Notes under the pieces: model-generated
Databases searched by the model: none
Seen by the model: only the letters and a program-made list of their open reading frames with translations
What the model was told of the DNA's origin: nothing
Part shown: positions 1-6,359 of the stretch, piece by piece
How positions within the stretch are numbered: the first letter of the stretch is position 1
How the letters are laid out: each line of letters opens with the position of its first letter
Program-made: the position numbers and the translations under genes
DNA from: Micrococcaceae bacterium UBA3381
Lineage (GTDB): Bacteria > Actinomycetota > Actinomycetes > Actinomycetales > Micrococcaceae
Assembly (NCBI GenBank): GCA_002358975.1
Contig: DEPX01000214.1
Coordinates: forward strand, 1-7,789
Direction of reading: 5' to 3'
Length of the DNA: 7,789 nucleotides

Positions 1-452
1 GCAATATTGCCGCCAATAGAACAGAACTCAACCGATGATGGATCCGGTGGGTACCACAGGCCATGTTCCGCCGCGGCAACCTTGACCTCTGCATTGAATG
101 CGCCCGGTTGAACCACAGCGATACGCGTCAACGGGTCGATTTCGATATCGCGCATCTTTTCAGTGGAAAGAATGATTCCACCATCGACGGCGGAGCTTCC
201 CCCGGAGAGTCCGGAACCTGCACCCCGGGCCACCACCGGTATTCGGGCAGAGGCAGCGAACCGAAGCGTAGTCTGCACATCCGCTGCCGAGGTGACCTGC
301 ACGACGGCGATAGGCGTACCGGCATCGGGGTCATTAGCCCGGTCCCAACGGAAATTATCGATGGTCGCCGGATTGGTGATGACTTTGTCCTCGCCAAGTG
401 CATCAATAAGTTCTTGAAGCTGGGGTGTTCTAGCAGGGGATACCTGTGTCAA
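1..452 (-). CDS. FAD-linked oxidase, GlcD/D-lactate dehydrogenase type (5' part, cut by left edge)
   Basis: Read on the minus strand, this gives 150 residues and runs off the window edge. It is the N-terminal part of a PCMH-type FAD-binding domain. Residues 75-85 (ARGAGSGLSGG) form the FAD pyrophosphate-binding loop, and the visible end reads YPPDPSS...SIGGNIA, typical of GlcD-like glycolate oxidases and D-2-hydroxyacid dehydrogenases. Such flavoproteins oxidise 2-hydroxyacids (glycolate, D-lactate) to 2-oxoacids. The substrate-determining C-terminal domain lies outside the window, so the exact substrate is not assignable. The start is TTG, chosen because AGAAAGG lies 8 nt upstream; the frame is closed by TAA about 50 nt upstream, and a GTG directly after that stop has no Shine-Dalgarno sequence. 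The gene follows the monooxygenase in the same direction after 89 bp, and a palindromic operator candidate in that gap suggests its own control. The family call is firm; the substrate is open. Confidence 0.9.
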   Translation of the reverse strand, partial: MTQVSPARTPQLQELIDALGEDKVITNPATIDNFRWDRANDPDAGTPIAVVQVTSAADVQTTLRFAASARIPVVARGAGSGLSGGSSAVDGGIILSTEKMRDIEIDPLTRIAVVQPGAFNAEVKVAAAEHGLWYPPDPSSVEFCSIGGNI

Positions 453-460
453 TATCGGAG

Positions 461-467
461 CCTTTCT
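461..467 (-). promoter_or_regulatory. Ribosome binding site that fixes the TTG start of the FAD oxidase
   Basis: On the minus strand AGAAAGG is followed by 8 nt and then TTG (452-450). It is the only good Shine-Dalgarno match between the upstream in-frame stop and the conserved part of the protein, so it supports the rare start codon. Confidence 0.6.
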
Positions 468-482
468 ATGCGAAAGCCGCGC

Positions 483-498
483 AGTGATATAAGTCACT
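483..498. promoter_or_regulatory. CRP/GlxR-like palindrome upstream of the FAD oxidase
   Basis: The sequence AGTGA-N6-TCACT is a perfect inverted repeat with the GTGA-N6-TCAC core of CRP-family sites. The actinobacterial GlxR/CRP consensus is TGTGA-N6-TCACA, so only the outermost base of each arm differs. It lies about 30 bp upstream of the TTG start, inside the 89-bp gap after the monooxygenase. GlxR in Corynebacterium is known to control carbon-metabolism genes, which would suit a hydroxyacid oxidase. No clear -10/-35 pair was found beside it, so whether it activates or represses cannot be told. Confidence 0.45.
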
Positions 499-541
499 TA
501 CCTGAACCGTATCATGGGTGCTTTGAGGAATGAAGCGTCGG

Positions 542-1771
542 CTACGCCCGCAAATTGGGTCGCTGGGCAAAGTCCGGTGCATGCTCAGGTCTCCTTCCAT
601 AAAGCAATAATTTCGCTGGGATCTTGCCAAGTTGTGGAAATGTTTCCAGTGTCGTTTTTAGTGGGCCAGGAACGGTAAGTCCTCGCTGTTGTGTAATCAA
701 CGGATGTATTACTTGATGCATGACGCGTTGGAGGCGTTGAGTGAACTTTGCCGCACCTTCGCGCCGTCGTTGCACAGCGTCGAGGTCGTTGAGTGAAAGC
801 TGTCCGGTACGTAATGGCTCAGCCAGTATCCTGGCGGCGGCTACACCATCCTGTACCGCCAAGTTGACTCCCACCCCGCCGACCGGGGACATCGCGTGTG
901 CCGCATCCCCGATGCATAGTAGTCCGTTTCGATACCACCGGGTGAGCCTGTTGACTTCAATATCGAGTAACTTGACGTCATTCCACGTAAGTTCTTCGGC
1001 TGACCCCGCAGCCTCAGGCACCGCATGCGCTATAGCCTGCTGCAGTGTCGCAATGCCTTCAGCACGTAAACGCCTATCGCTGCCCTTATCAATGAGGTGG
1101 GCCATCTGGACGTACCCCTCGCGTGGAATTACGACAAATATTTTGCCGTTTGCCGACGTGGGAAGAATCGCTTCACCTACGGGTTCAGAGGTTTCGACGC
1201 GAAACCACCACAGATCGATCGGCACTGGATAACTTGTGACTGGTAGGTGCGCTTGTGTCCGGGCTTTGGACGCGCGGCCGTCTGCAGCAATGGTTAGATC
1301 TGCAATCAGGTCGTATATTCTTCCATCGATAGCGTATCGAACTCCGCTGACCGTATCGCCCCTATACAAAAATTCTGTAAATTCTGCATTCAGGATGAGC
1401 CGAAAGGTTGGCTCTGCTGCGCCTGCAGTTGCCAGTAGATTCAAGAAATCCCATTGGGGCGCCATAGCTATGTACGGATATTTGACGTTGAGACGTCCAA
1501 CATCAACGGCTTGAAAAGTGCCGGTCTTTTCATCGTGGAGGAGTAAACCGTGGAGCCGACTGTGGCGAACCGCGTTAAATTCGTCAATGAGCCCAAGCTC
1601 ATCGAGCAGTTCCAATGTTGTTGGGTGGATGGTGTCGCCGCGAAAATCTCTTAGAAAATCACCGTGTTTTTCCAACACGGTCACCTCTACGCCGGCGCGT
1701 GCCAGCAGTAATCCGGCGATCATCCCCGCGGGGCCACCGCCGATAATCACGCAAGAAGTTTTCTGTAACAT
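542..1771 (-). CDS. Class A FAD-dependent monooxygenase (PHBH fold, UbiH-like)
   Basis: This 409-residue soluble flavoprotein carries all three marks of the p-hydroxybenzoate hydroxylase fold. The GxGxxG Rossmann motif (GGGPAG, residues 11-16) is followed by the ribose-binding Glu34. The DG motif (ADGR) is at 163-166. The GD motif (GDAAHAMSP) starts at 288 and is followed by GGVGVNLAVQDG. Such enzymes use NAD(P)H and O2 to hydroxylate aromatic or quinone-like substrates. The length fits the family and no truncation is seen. The substrate cannot be assigned: there are no pathway genes beside it apart from the downstream FAD oxidase, with which it may be co-transcribed. The ATG start places the Rossmann strand at the usual distance, but the Shine-Dalgarno sequence is weak (only a distant TAGG). 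The stop is TAG. No convincing promoter was found in the first 90 bp upstream. Confidence 0.9.
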   Translation of the reverse strand: MLQKTSCVIIGGGPAGMIAGLLLARAGVEVTVLEKHGDFLRDFRGDTIHPTTLELLDELGLIDEFNAVRHSRLHGLLLHDEKTGTFQAVDVGRLNVKYPYIAMAPQWDFLNLLATAGAAEPTFRLILNAEFTEFLYRGDTVSGVRYAIDGRIYDLIADLTIAADGRASKARTQAHLPVTSYPVPIDLWWFRVETSEPVGEAILPTSANGKIFVVIPREGYVQMAHLIDKGSDRRLRAEGIATLQQAIAHAVPEAAGSAEELTWNDVKLLDIEVNRLTRWYRNGLLCIGDAAHAMSPVGGVGVNLAVQDGVAAARILAEPLRTGQLSLNDLDAVQRRREGAAKFTQRLQRVMHQVIHPLITQQRGLTVPGPLKTTLETFPQLGKIPAKLLLYGRRPEHAPDFAQRPNLRA

Positions 1772-2431
1772 CGGGCTCTGCGCCTACCTAAGACTTGGCG
1801 GTATTCCTCTATTTTGCCTACCTTGCCCCGAGTTAGAAAGAGGCACAGTCTTGCTGCCATCTTTTTTCAGACATGAAACCACCGAAAGCGCCAATCTTGA
1901 AGGCTGGCAGTGAAGGGCCACATGCGACACAATGAAGCAGGGAGTTGATCCCCCAAAGTAACCTCGACTTCTGTTGTGAGGCCCTGTACAAAGGTGCGCC
2001 AAATAACAAAACATGCCATAAGTCAAGAGAGTTAGGTTACCTCCATCTTTAGTGCTTCCCTAAGCCAGTGCGGTTATTGAGCAAAATTCGCAATAAGAGG
2101 TTTGCTCTCAGCGTAATTTACCACGCCAAAATGAGGGGCGTTAAGGGGTGGTCAGCTCAAGTCGGAGGAAAGCCTAAGTTGCCGAAGTGGTCTGTGTACG
2201 GCAGTTCGCATTTGTCTCAAAATGCTTGTTAGTAAACGGATGTAAGTCCAAAATGCCATGCCGATATGGCCTTTACCACGTGAGTGCAGGGTATTGTTAT
2301 GGAGTAGGTATAACTTTTTGGTAGTTGTCAACTTAATAAGTCACTTCCTGATAACAGTCTGAGTGCAGTCTGTAATTGGGCTGCCAATCTTGTTAGCGTG
2401 GAAAATCTAGAAGGGTTGTGTCCACTTCCGA

Positions 2432-2454
2432 ATGTCCCCGTGTCCCGGGGACAT
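2432..2454. promoter_or_regulatory. Perfect 23-bp palindrome, probable operator upstream of opuAA
   Basis: Arms ATGTCCCCG and CGGGGACAT are exact reverse complements around a 5-nt centre (TGTCC). No T-tract follows, so it does not look like an intrinsic terminator. It lies about 20 bp upstream of a possible -10 (TATATT, 2473-2478), and its right arm overlaps the only plausible -35 position, as expected for a regulator-binding site. The regulator is unknown. Confidence 0.5.
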
Positions 2455-2478
2455 ACAAGTGTGGGCGCGACCTATATT
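2448..2478 (+). promoter_or_regulatory. Candidate promoter of the opu operon
   Basis: TATATT at 2473-2478 is a fair -10 element. The -35 is poor: GGGACA (2448-2453) with a 19-bp spacer, or GACATA (2450-2455) with 17 bp. Transcription would start near 2485, giving a leader of about 68 nt before the ATG of opuAA. A weak -35 overlapped by a palindrome would suit a regulated promoter, possibly one needing an activator. Confidence 0.3.
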
Positions 2479-2506
2479 TATTTCTGTTAGCAAGTTGTAC
2501 AAGGAC

Positions 2507-2538
2507 GTGAGGAGGAGCTCACCCGCTAGTTATAGCGG
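2507..2538 (+). promoter_or_regulatory. Two back-to-back hairpins over the opuAA ribosome binding site
   Basis: The first hairpin has arms GTGAG (2507-2511) and CTCAC (2518-2522), and its loop GAGGAG holds the Shine-Dalgarno core. The second begins at the very next base, with arms CCGCTA (2523-2528) and TAGCGG (2533-2538) and loop GTTA. Folding of the second shortens the otherwise too-long distance from GGAGGAG to the ATG at 2553 from 35 nt to about 19 nt, while it pairs the first base of the alternative GTG start at 2538. This arrangement could control translation. The pairing is seen in the sequence; the function is inference. Confidence 0.4.
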
Positions 2539-2552
2539 TGGGTCAAAGCACC

Positions 2553-3644
2553 ATGAGCGAACCAAACACAGACCAGCCCGTTGTACGGGTTGAAAATGTC
2601 TATAAGATCTTTGGTCGGCGTCCCAAAGCTGTTGTTGAAAAAATGAAAGCCGGTGCAACTCGTCAAGATGTTGAAGACGACGGCACCGCGGCAGTAATTA
2701 ATGCAACGTTCGATGTATATCCCGGCGAAATTTTCGTCGTGATGGGGCTATCGGGGTCGGGTAAATCCACGCTGATTCGTACCTTGAACGCACTGCAACC
2801 AGCAACTACGGGAACCGTAGAAGTAAGGGGCCAGGACTTAGCTAAGCTTTCTCCTAAAGAGCTTCGAGCACTGCGCTCGGAACACATTTCGATGGTGTTT
2901 CAGCACTTTGCATTGTTCCCGCATTGGACAGTTGTTGAAAATGCCGCCTACAGTCTTGAAACTCAAGGCGCAGCAAAAGCTGAACGCTACGAGAAGGCCC
3001 GTGAGGTGCTATCTTCTGTCGGGCTTAAGGGTTGGGAAGAGTCTTACCCCTCTGAGCTATCGGGTGGTATGCAACAGCGTGTTGGCCTTGCCCGTGCGCT
3101 GGCAGCCGGCACTGACATCATGTTGATGGATGAAGCGTTTTCAGCGCTTGACCCGCTCATTCGACGTGAAATGCAAGAAGAGCTCAGACAAATTCAGAAT
3201 GAGCTTGGACGGACCATTGTTTTCATTACTCACGACCTCAATGAAGCTATGTTCTTGGGTGATCGCATTGCGGTCATGAAAGACGGCGAAATTGCCCAAA
3301 TTGGTACGCCAGAACAAATCCTTTCCGAACCTGCCGACGACTATGTCGCATCGTTTACCTCGGATGTGGATCGTGCACGGGTGTTGACGGCTGAGTCTGT
3401 GATGGTACCCGCAGCAGAACTTACTGAAGAAGACCGTGCTGCATTTGGACGCAAGACCTTAACAGTGAAAGCCGACGCCACTATTCAAGATATTGTGCCG
3501 GTGGTTCTAGAGGCCCAGGGCCCTGTTGCGGTTGAAAGCAACAACGCGAATGAACACGTTGGTTACATCCGGCTCGAAACTCTCCTCGAGGCGCTGACAC
3601 CACAAGAATCCGAAGTCGTCGACGGCGTAGAGGAGGCCAAATAA
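2553..3644 (+). CDS. opuAA: Glycine betaine/osmoprotectant ABC transporter, ATP-binding protein
   Basis: This is the cytoplasmic ATPase that powers uptake of glycine betaine or related osmoprotectants. Counting from ATG 2553 (363 residues), it has Walker [10 protein letters not shown] (65-73), the Q-loop in VFQHFALFP (Gln117), signature LSGGMQQ (169-175), Walker B with catalytic Glu in [12 protein letters not shown] (189-200), and the switch His in FITHD (227). The N-terminal stretch with VYKIFG before the core is typical of ProV/OpuAA. The C-terminal region after about residue 280 is short compared with the roughly 418-residue B. subtilis OpuAA and appears to hold only a reduced CBS-like regulatory module. 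A GTG at 2538 would add five residues. I prefer the ATG because the protein then begins MSEPN and the GTG lies within a hairpin, but neither start has normal Shine-Dalgarno spacing. The stop codon abuts the ATG of the permease, so the two genes form an operon. Confidence 0.95.
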   Translation: MSEPNTDQPVVRVENVYKIFGRRPKAVVEKMKAGATRQDVEDDGTAAVINATFDVYPGEIFVVMGLSGSGKSTLIRTLNALQPATTGTVEVRGQDLAKLSPKELRALRSEHISMVFQHFALFPHWTVVENAAYSLETQGAAKAERYEKAREVLSSVGLKGWEESYPSELSGGMQQRVGLARALAAGTDIMLMDEAFSALDPLIRREMQEELRQIQNELGRTIVFITHDLNEAMFLGDRIAVMKDGEIAQIGTPEQILSEPADDYVASFTSDVDRARVLTAESVMVPAAELTEEDRAAFGRKTLTVKADATIQDIVPVVLEAQGPVAVESNNANEHVGYIRLETLLEALTPQESEVVDGVEEAK

Positions 3645-4484
3645 ATGGAAATTCCAGTACCACGCATTCCTTTAGGTGACTGGGTTGAGGTTGTCCTCGA
3701 TTGGCTGCTGACCACACTTGGTAGCTTTTTTACGGTTATCCGTAATGTGCTGGAAAGCCTTTATGAATTCCTACTGTGGGTACTCATTACACCCGAGTGG
3801 TGGATAGTCACCATCGTTCTGGCGGGTCTCGGCTGGTGGTTGCGCAGCTGGCAGCTGGCTTTAGGAACCGTAATCGGTTTCGTCGTCATCGTAGGGGTCA
3901 ATCAGTGGCCTAATGCGATGTCCACGCTGTCTCTGGTCGCCATCGCCACCCTGATTGCCGTTGTGATCAGTATCCCACTGGGCATCTTAGGGGCGAAGTC
4001 ATATACCGCCTCCAAAATTTTGCGGCCTATCCTCGACTTCATGCAGACCATGCCCCCAATGGTGTACTTGATTCCGGCACTGGTTATTTTCCGTGTAGGG
4101 GTTGTCCCCGGCATGGTTGCTACCGTGATTTTCGCGATGGCACCTGGCGTGCGCTTTACGGAACTGGGTATTCGCGGTGTTGACGCTGAGGTCGTGGAAG
4201 CCGGTAAAGCCTTTGGTTCCCCACCAGGAAAGATCCTGCGTCAGATTCAGCTGCCATTGGCACTGCCGACAATTATGGCCGGTGTAAACCAGGTCATCAT
4301 GCTGTCGCTGTCCATGGTCGTTATTGCCGGTATGGTCGGCGCTGGCGGACTTGGTGGCGAAGTCGTTGCTTCGTTGAACCGCATTAACGCCGGGCTAGGC
4401 TTTGAATCCGGTCTCGCCGTGGTCATTCTAGCCATGTATCTGGACAGGTTGACCTCGATTCAGGCCAAGCATAACAGCCATTAA
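3645..4484 (+). CDS. opuAB: Glycine betaine/osmoprotectant ABC transporter, permease
   Basis: This 279-residue inner-membrane subunit forms the translocation path of the betaine importer. The family hallmark DFMQTMPPMVYLIPALV starts at 131. The cytoplasmic EAA loop that docks on the ATPase starts at 185 (EAGKAFGSPPGKILRQ) and is followed by LPLALPTIMAG. MVGAGGLGGEV (230-240) and a YLDRLT ending are also typical. Hydrophobic segments lie near 52-84, 97-117, 137-168, 215-233 and 256-268, after an amphipathic N-terminal part. The length matches B. subtilis OpuAB (about 280) rather than the longer E. coli ProW. Its ATG follows the opuAA TAA with no gap, and AGGAGG (3631-3636) inside the end of opuAA sits 8 nt upstream, so translation is probably coupled. 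The gene is complete. Confidence 0.95.
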   Translation: MEIPVPRIPLGDWVEVVLDWLLTTLGSFFTVIRNVLESLYEFLLWVLITPEWWIVTIVLAGLGWWLRSWQLALGTVIGFVVIVGVNQWPNAMSTLSLVAIATLIAVVISIPLGILGAKSYTASKILRPILDFMQTMPPMVYLIPALVIFRVGVVPGMVATVIFAMAPGVRFTELGIRGVDAEVVEAGKAFGSPPGKILRQIQLPLALPTIMAGVNQVIMLSLSMVVIAGMVGAGGLGGEVVASLNRINAGLGFESGLAVVILAMYLDRLTSIQAKHNSH

Positions 4485-4528
4485 TTACAGTTTTCACTCA
4501 AACCTTTAAGAAGGACAATGAAAGGAAG

Positions 4529-5428
4529 ATGTTGATCTTGAAGTCACGTATATTTCAGTCGGTGACGGCTCTATCCGTAGCTGCTTTAGCTCTTACCGCA
4601 TGTGGCGATAATGACGGCGGTGGCGATGATACAGCCGGAGAAATTACCATCGGTGTATTTAATGGTTGGGAAGAAGGCATCGCCGCCTCCGAACTTTGGG
4701 CCTACATTCTCGAAGAAGAAGGCTACGAGGTCAACCTTGAATATGCCGACCCGGCACCTGTGTACTCAGGACTGGCGACCAATGATTATAACGTCACTCT
4801 CGACGCGTGGTTGCCAATCACCCACGAAGACTACGTTGATGAATACAGTGATGACATCACAGACCTCGGTGTGTGGAACGATGAGTCATCGCTGCATCTA
4901 GCCGTCAACGAAGACGCACCGATTGATTCGATTGACGAACTCGCAGATCATGCTGATGAGTTCGGCAACGAGATTATCGGTATCGATCCCGGTGCGGGCA
5001 TCACTCAGCAAGTCGAGGACGAAGCCATTCCAACCTATGGTCTGGAAGACATGAACTTCACAACCTCCGGTACACCAGCAATGCTGCAGGAACTGGAAAG
5101 CGCCACCGAAGCAGGTGACAACGTTGTGGTTACCCTCTGGCGCCCACACTGGGCATACGAAGCATATCCTGTGCGTGACCTAGAGGATCCAGAAGGTGCC
5201 ATGGGTGAAACAGAAGCTATCCACGCCTTCGCAAACGCTGACTGGTCAGAGGACGAAGATAACGCTGACGTCGTAGGCTGGTTGGAAGATTTCGAGATGG
5301 ATTCGGACACGCTCTATTCGCTTGAAAATGAGATGTTCAACGAGAACCCAGACACTGATGATTACCGTCCAATCGTTGAAGATTGGGTTGCAGAGAACCA
5401 AGACTTCGTTGATAGCCTGACTGACTAG
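4529..5428 (+). CDS. opuAC: Glycine betaine/osmoprotectant ABC transporter, substrate-binding lipoprotein
   Basis: This is the extracellular solute receptor anchored by a lipid-modified Cys. The signal peptide ends in lipobox LTAC with Cys25. Conserved OpuAC stretches are DPAPVYSGL (74-82), LDAWLPITH (91-99), GIDPGAGITQQ (151-161) and LWRPHWAY (203-210); the Trp residues at 94 and in 204/208 fit the aromatic cage that holds the quaternary ammonium. The third cage Trp of B. subtilis OpuAC (in FHW) appears as FEM here (residues 255-257). The mature part is extremely acidic: about 74 Asp/Glu against 3 Arg and no Lys. The exact start is uncertain: AAAGGAAG is only 2 nt from ATG 4529, while TTG at 4532 or 4538 has better spacing and would still give a good signal peptide. 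It lies 44 bp after opuAB and is followed by a strong terminator, so it is the last gene of the operon. Confidence 0.95.
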   Translation: MLILKSRIFQSVTALSVAALALTACGDNDGGGDDTAGEITIGVFNGWEEGIAASELWAYILEEEGYEVNLEYADPAPVYSGLATNDYNVTLDAWLPITHEDYVDEYSDDITDLGVWNDESSLHLAVNEDAPIDSIDELADHADEFGNEIIGIDPGAGITQQVEDEAIPTYGLEDMNFTTSGTPAMLQELESATEAGDNVVVTLWRPHWAYEAYPVRDLEDPEGAMGETEAIHAFANADWSEDEDNADVVGWLEDFEMDSDTLYSLENEMFNENPDTDDYRPIVEDWVAENQDFVDSLTD

Positions 5429-5450
5429 TCAAGTCCTCAACTTGTTGACA

Positions 5451-5493
5451 GCCGCTGGCCTCCATCACCTGTATGGAGGCCAGCGGCATTTTT
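5451..5493 (+). terminator. Intrinsic terminator of the opu operon
   Basis: A perfect 15-bp GC-rich stem (GCCGCTGGCCTCCAT at 5451-5465 with its exact complement at 5473-5487) closes a 7-nt loop and is followed by ATTTTTAT. It begins 22 bp after the opuAC stop. Confidence 0.92.
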
Positions 5494-5581
5494 ATGGGTC
5501 CGAGATTAGAGCTTTGAAGTGAAACCACAAACCTTGAGTATTCGCGGTAATATAGCGTAGGGACTTTGCGAAAGGGAACTC

Positions 5582-6286
5582 TTGGCAGCATCGCTTTCTA
5601 CGCGACAGCAACTCTTAGCCGTGGGACTTACGGCTAATGCAGGGTTTGTTGACGGCCTATTTTTTATCCATCTAGGTGGTTATTTCGTTTCCTTTATGTC
5701 CGGCAACTCGACACGGGCTGCAGCAGACCTTGCCCAGGGAAACTATCAGGGCTGGCTTATGGCCTCACTGTTGATTGCGGCATTTGTTTTTGGTGTCATG
5801 CTCTCATCATTAGCTGTGCGATACGGTCCTAGACGATTTCATCCACCGGCAGAGTCGCTACTATCACAACAGGTCGCTCCGCATGGCTCGGCCGTTTGGA
5901 TGTCTTATGCGCTGTTAGTTGTAGGGGCCGTCAGTACGCTTATTCCGCCCCTGGAACCTGTGGTCCCTTTCATAATCGCCGCAGCGACGGGCGCTATTAA
6001 TGGGACCTTTACCCGCCGTGGAGAGGTAACCGTGGGACTGACCTATATGACTGGCACGTTAGTGAAGATGGGGCAGTCTCTGGCATCTGCCATCGCTGTG
6101 CGGTCCTCCGTTTACTTGGCACGTTTTGTGCGTTATCTAGGTTTGTGGGCTGCTATTGCCATCGGGGCACTTCTTGGGGGTTGGGCCTATACACTCATGG
6201 GCTTGGCAGCTATCTGGTTAGTCGTGGCAGCGCTAACGTTTATAGCGTTTGCGTTGACTTGGCGGCTCAGCAATCGGAGCGGGTAG
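5582..6286 (+). CDS. YoaK family (DUF1275) integral membrane protein
   Basis: This 234-residue polytopic membrane protein of unknown biochemical role belongs to the YoaK/DUF1275 family. The family signature begins at Gly21 (GFVDGLFF) and continues through HLGGYFVSFMSGN (30-42). The second conserved block is TGAINGTFTRRGEVTVG (136-152), followed by TYMTGTLVKMGQ (154-165). Hydrophobic segments lie near 10-35, 58-79, 104-121, 125-141, 184-204 and 206-226. The start is TTG, supported by AAAGGGA (5571-5577) 4 nt upstream, and it gives the usual family length. A TAATAT at 5548-5553 could be a -10, but no matching -35 was found. The gene stands alone after the opu terminator and converges on aceB, so there is no operon context. 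A transport role has been guessed for the family, but I make no functional claim. Confidence 0.88.
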   Translation: MAASLSTRQQLLAVGLTANAGFVDGLFFIHLGGYFVSFMSGNSTRAAADLAQGNYQGWLMASLLIAAFVFGVMLSSLAVRYGPRRFHPPAESLLSQQVAPHGSAVWMSYALLVVGAVSTLIPPLEPVVPFIIAAATGAINGTFTRRGEVTVGLTYMTGTLVKMGQSLASAIAVRSSVYLARFVRYLGLWAAIAIGALLGGWAYTLMGLAAIWLVVAALTFIAFALTWRLSNRSG

Positions 6287-6301
6287 GTCTTTTAAAGGGT
6301 T

Positions 6302-6335
6302 GTGGGGCTTCACCGCTAATGCGATGAAGCCCCAC
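6302..6335. terminator. Shared hairpin between converging genes, probable bidirectional terminator
   Basis: An 11-bp perfect stem (GTGGGGCTTCA at 6302-6312 with TGAAGCCCCAC at 6325-6335) continues, after a C-A mismatch, into a 3-bp CGC/GCG stem with a TAAT loop. It sits 15 bp after the DUF1275 gene and 24 bp beyond the aceB stop. Neither side has a strong T-tract, so efficiency is uncertain, but position and strength fit termination of both genes. Confidence 0.65.
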
Positions 6336-6359
6336 GAACTGTGAGCACAAGAGGAAGTT

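Larger units (their letters stand above)
1772..2506. other. Long intergenic region with clustered inverted repeats, no recognised gene
   Basis: Between the divergent monooxygenase and opuAA starts there is no coding sequence I recognise, no tRNA, and no known riboswitch. The larger open frames (minus 1784-2026, and plus 2068-2232 from a GTG) give peptides without family features. The part nearest opuAA is dense in symmetric sequence: GCCAT-N6-ATGGC (2255-2270), AGTTG-T-CAACT (2323-2333), CAGTCTG repeated at an 11-bp step (2355-2372), and a perfect 9-bp-arm palindrome (2432-2454). Weaker competing repeats sit at 2074-2107 (TTATTG/CAATAA and GAGCAAA/TTTGCTC). The length is unusual for a compact actinobacterial genome, so regulation of opuAA, an unrecognised small RNA, or decayed sequence are the options. 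Confidence 0.6.

Noticed and set aside
63..533. 156-residue open frame on the plus strand
   Set aside because: It lies antisense to the FAD oxidase, whose frame shows clear conserved FAD motifs; the plus-strand product has no family features.
741..1913. Three plus-strand open frames (741-1232, 1236-1514, 1518-1913)
   Set aside because: They mirror the monooxygenase gene on the other strand, and their products are Ser/Arg-rich shadows without motifs.
1784..2026. 80-residue minus-strand open frame upstream of the monooxygenase
   Set aside because: No ribosome binding site, no recognisable domain and random-looking composition; I treat it as intergenic.
2032..2039. TTAGGTTA, like half of a DtxR/IdeR iron box
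   Set aside because: The second half of the 19-bp palindrome is absent, and no iron-related gene is adjacent.
2289..2294. GGGTAT, resembling the -10 of SigB-type stress promoters
   Set aside because: No GTTT-like -35 at the right distance, and it is about 260 bp from opuAA.
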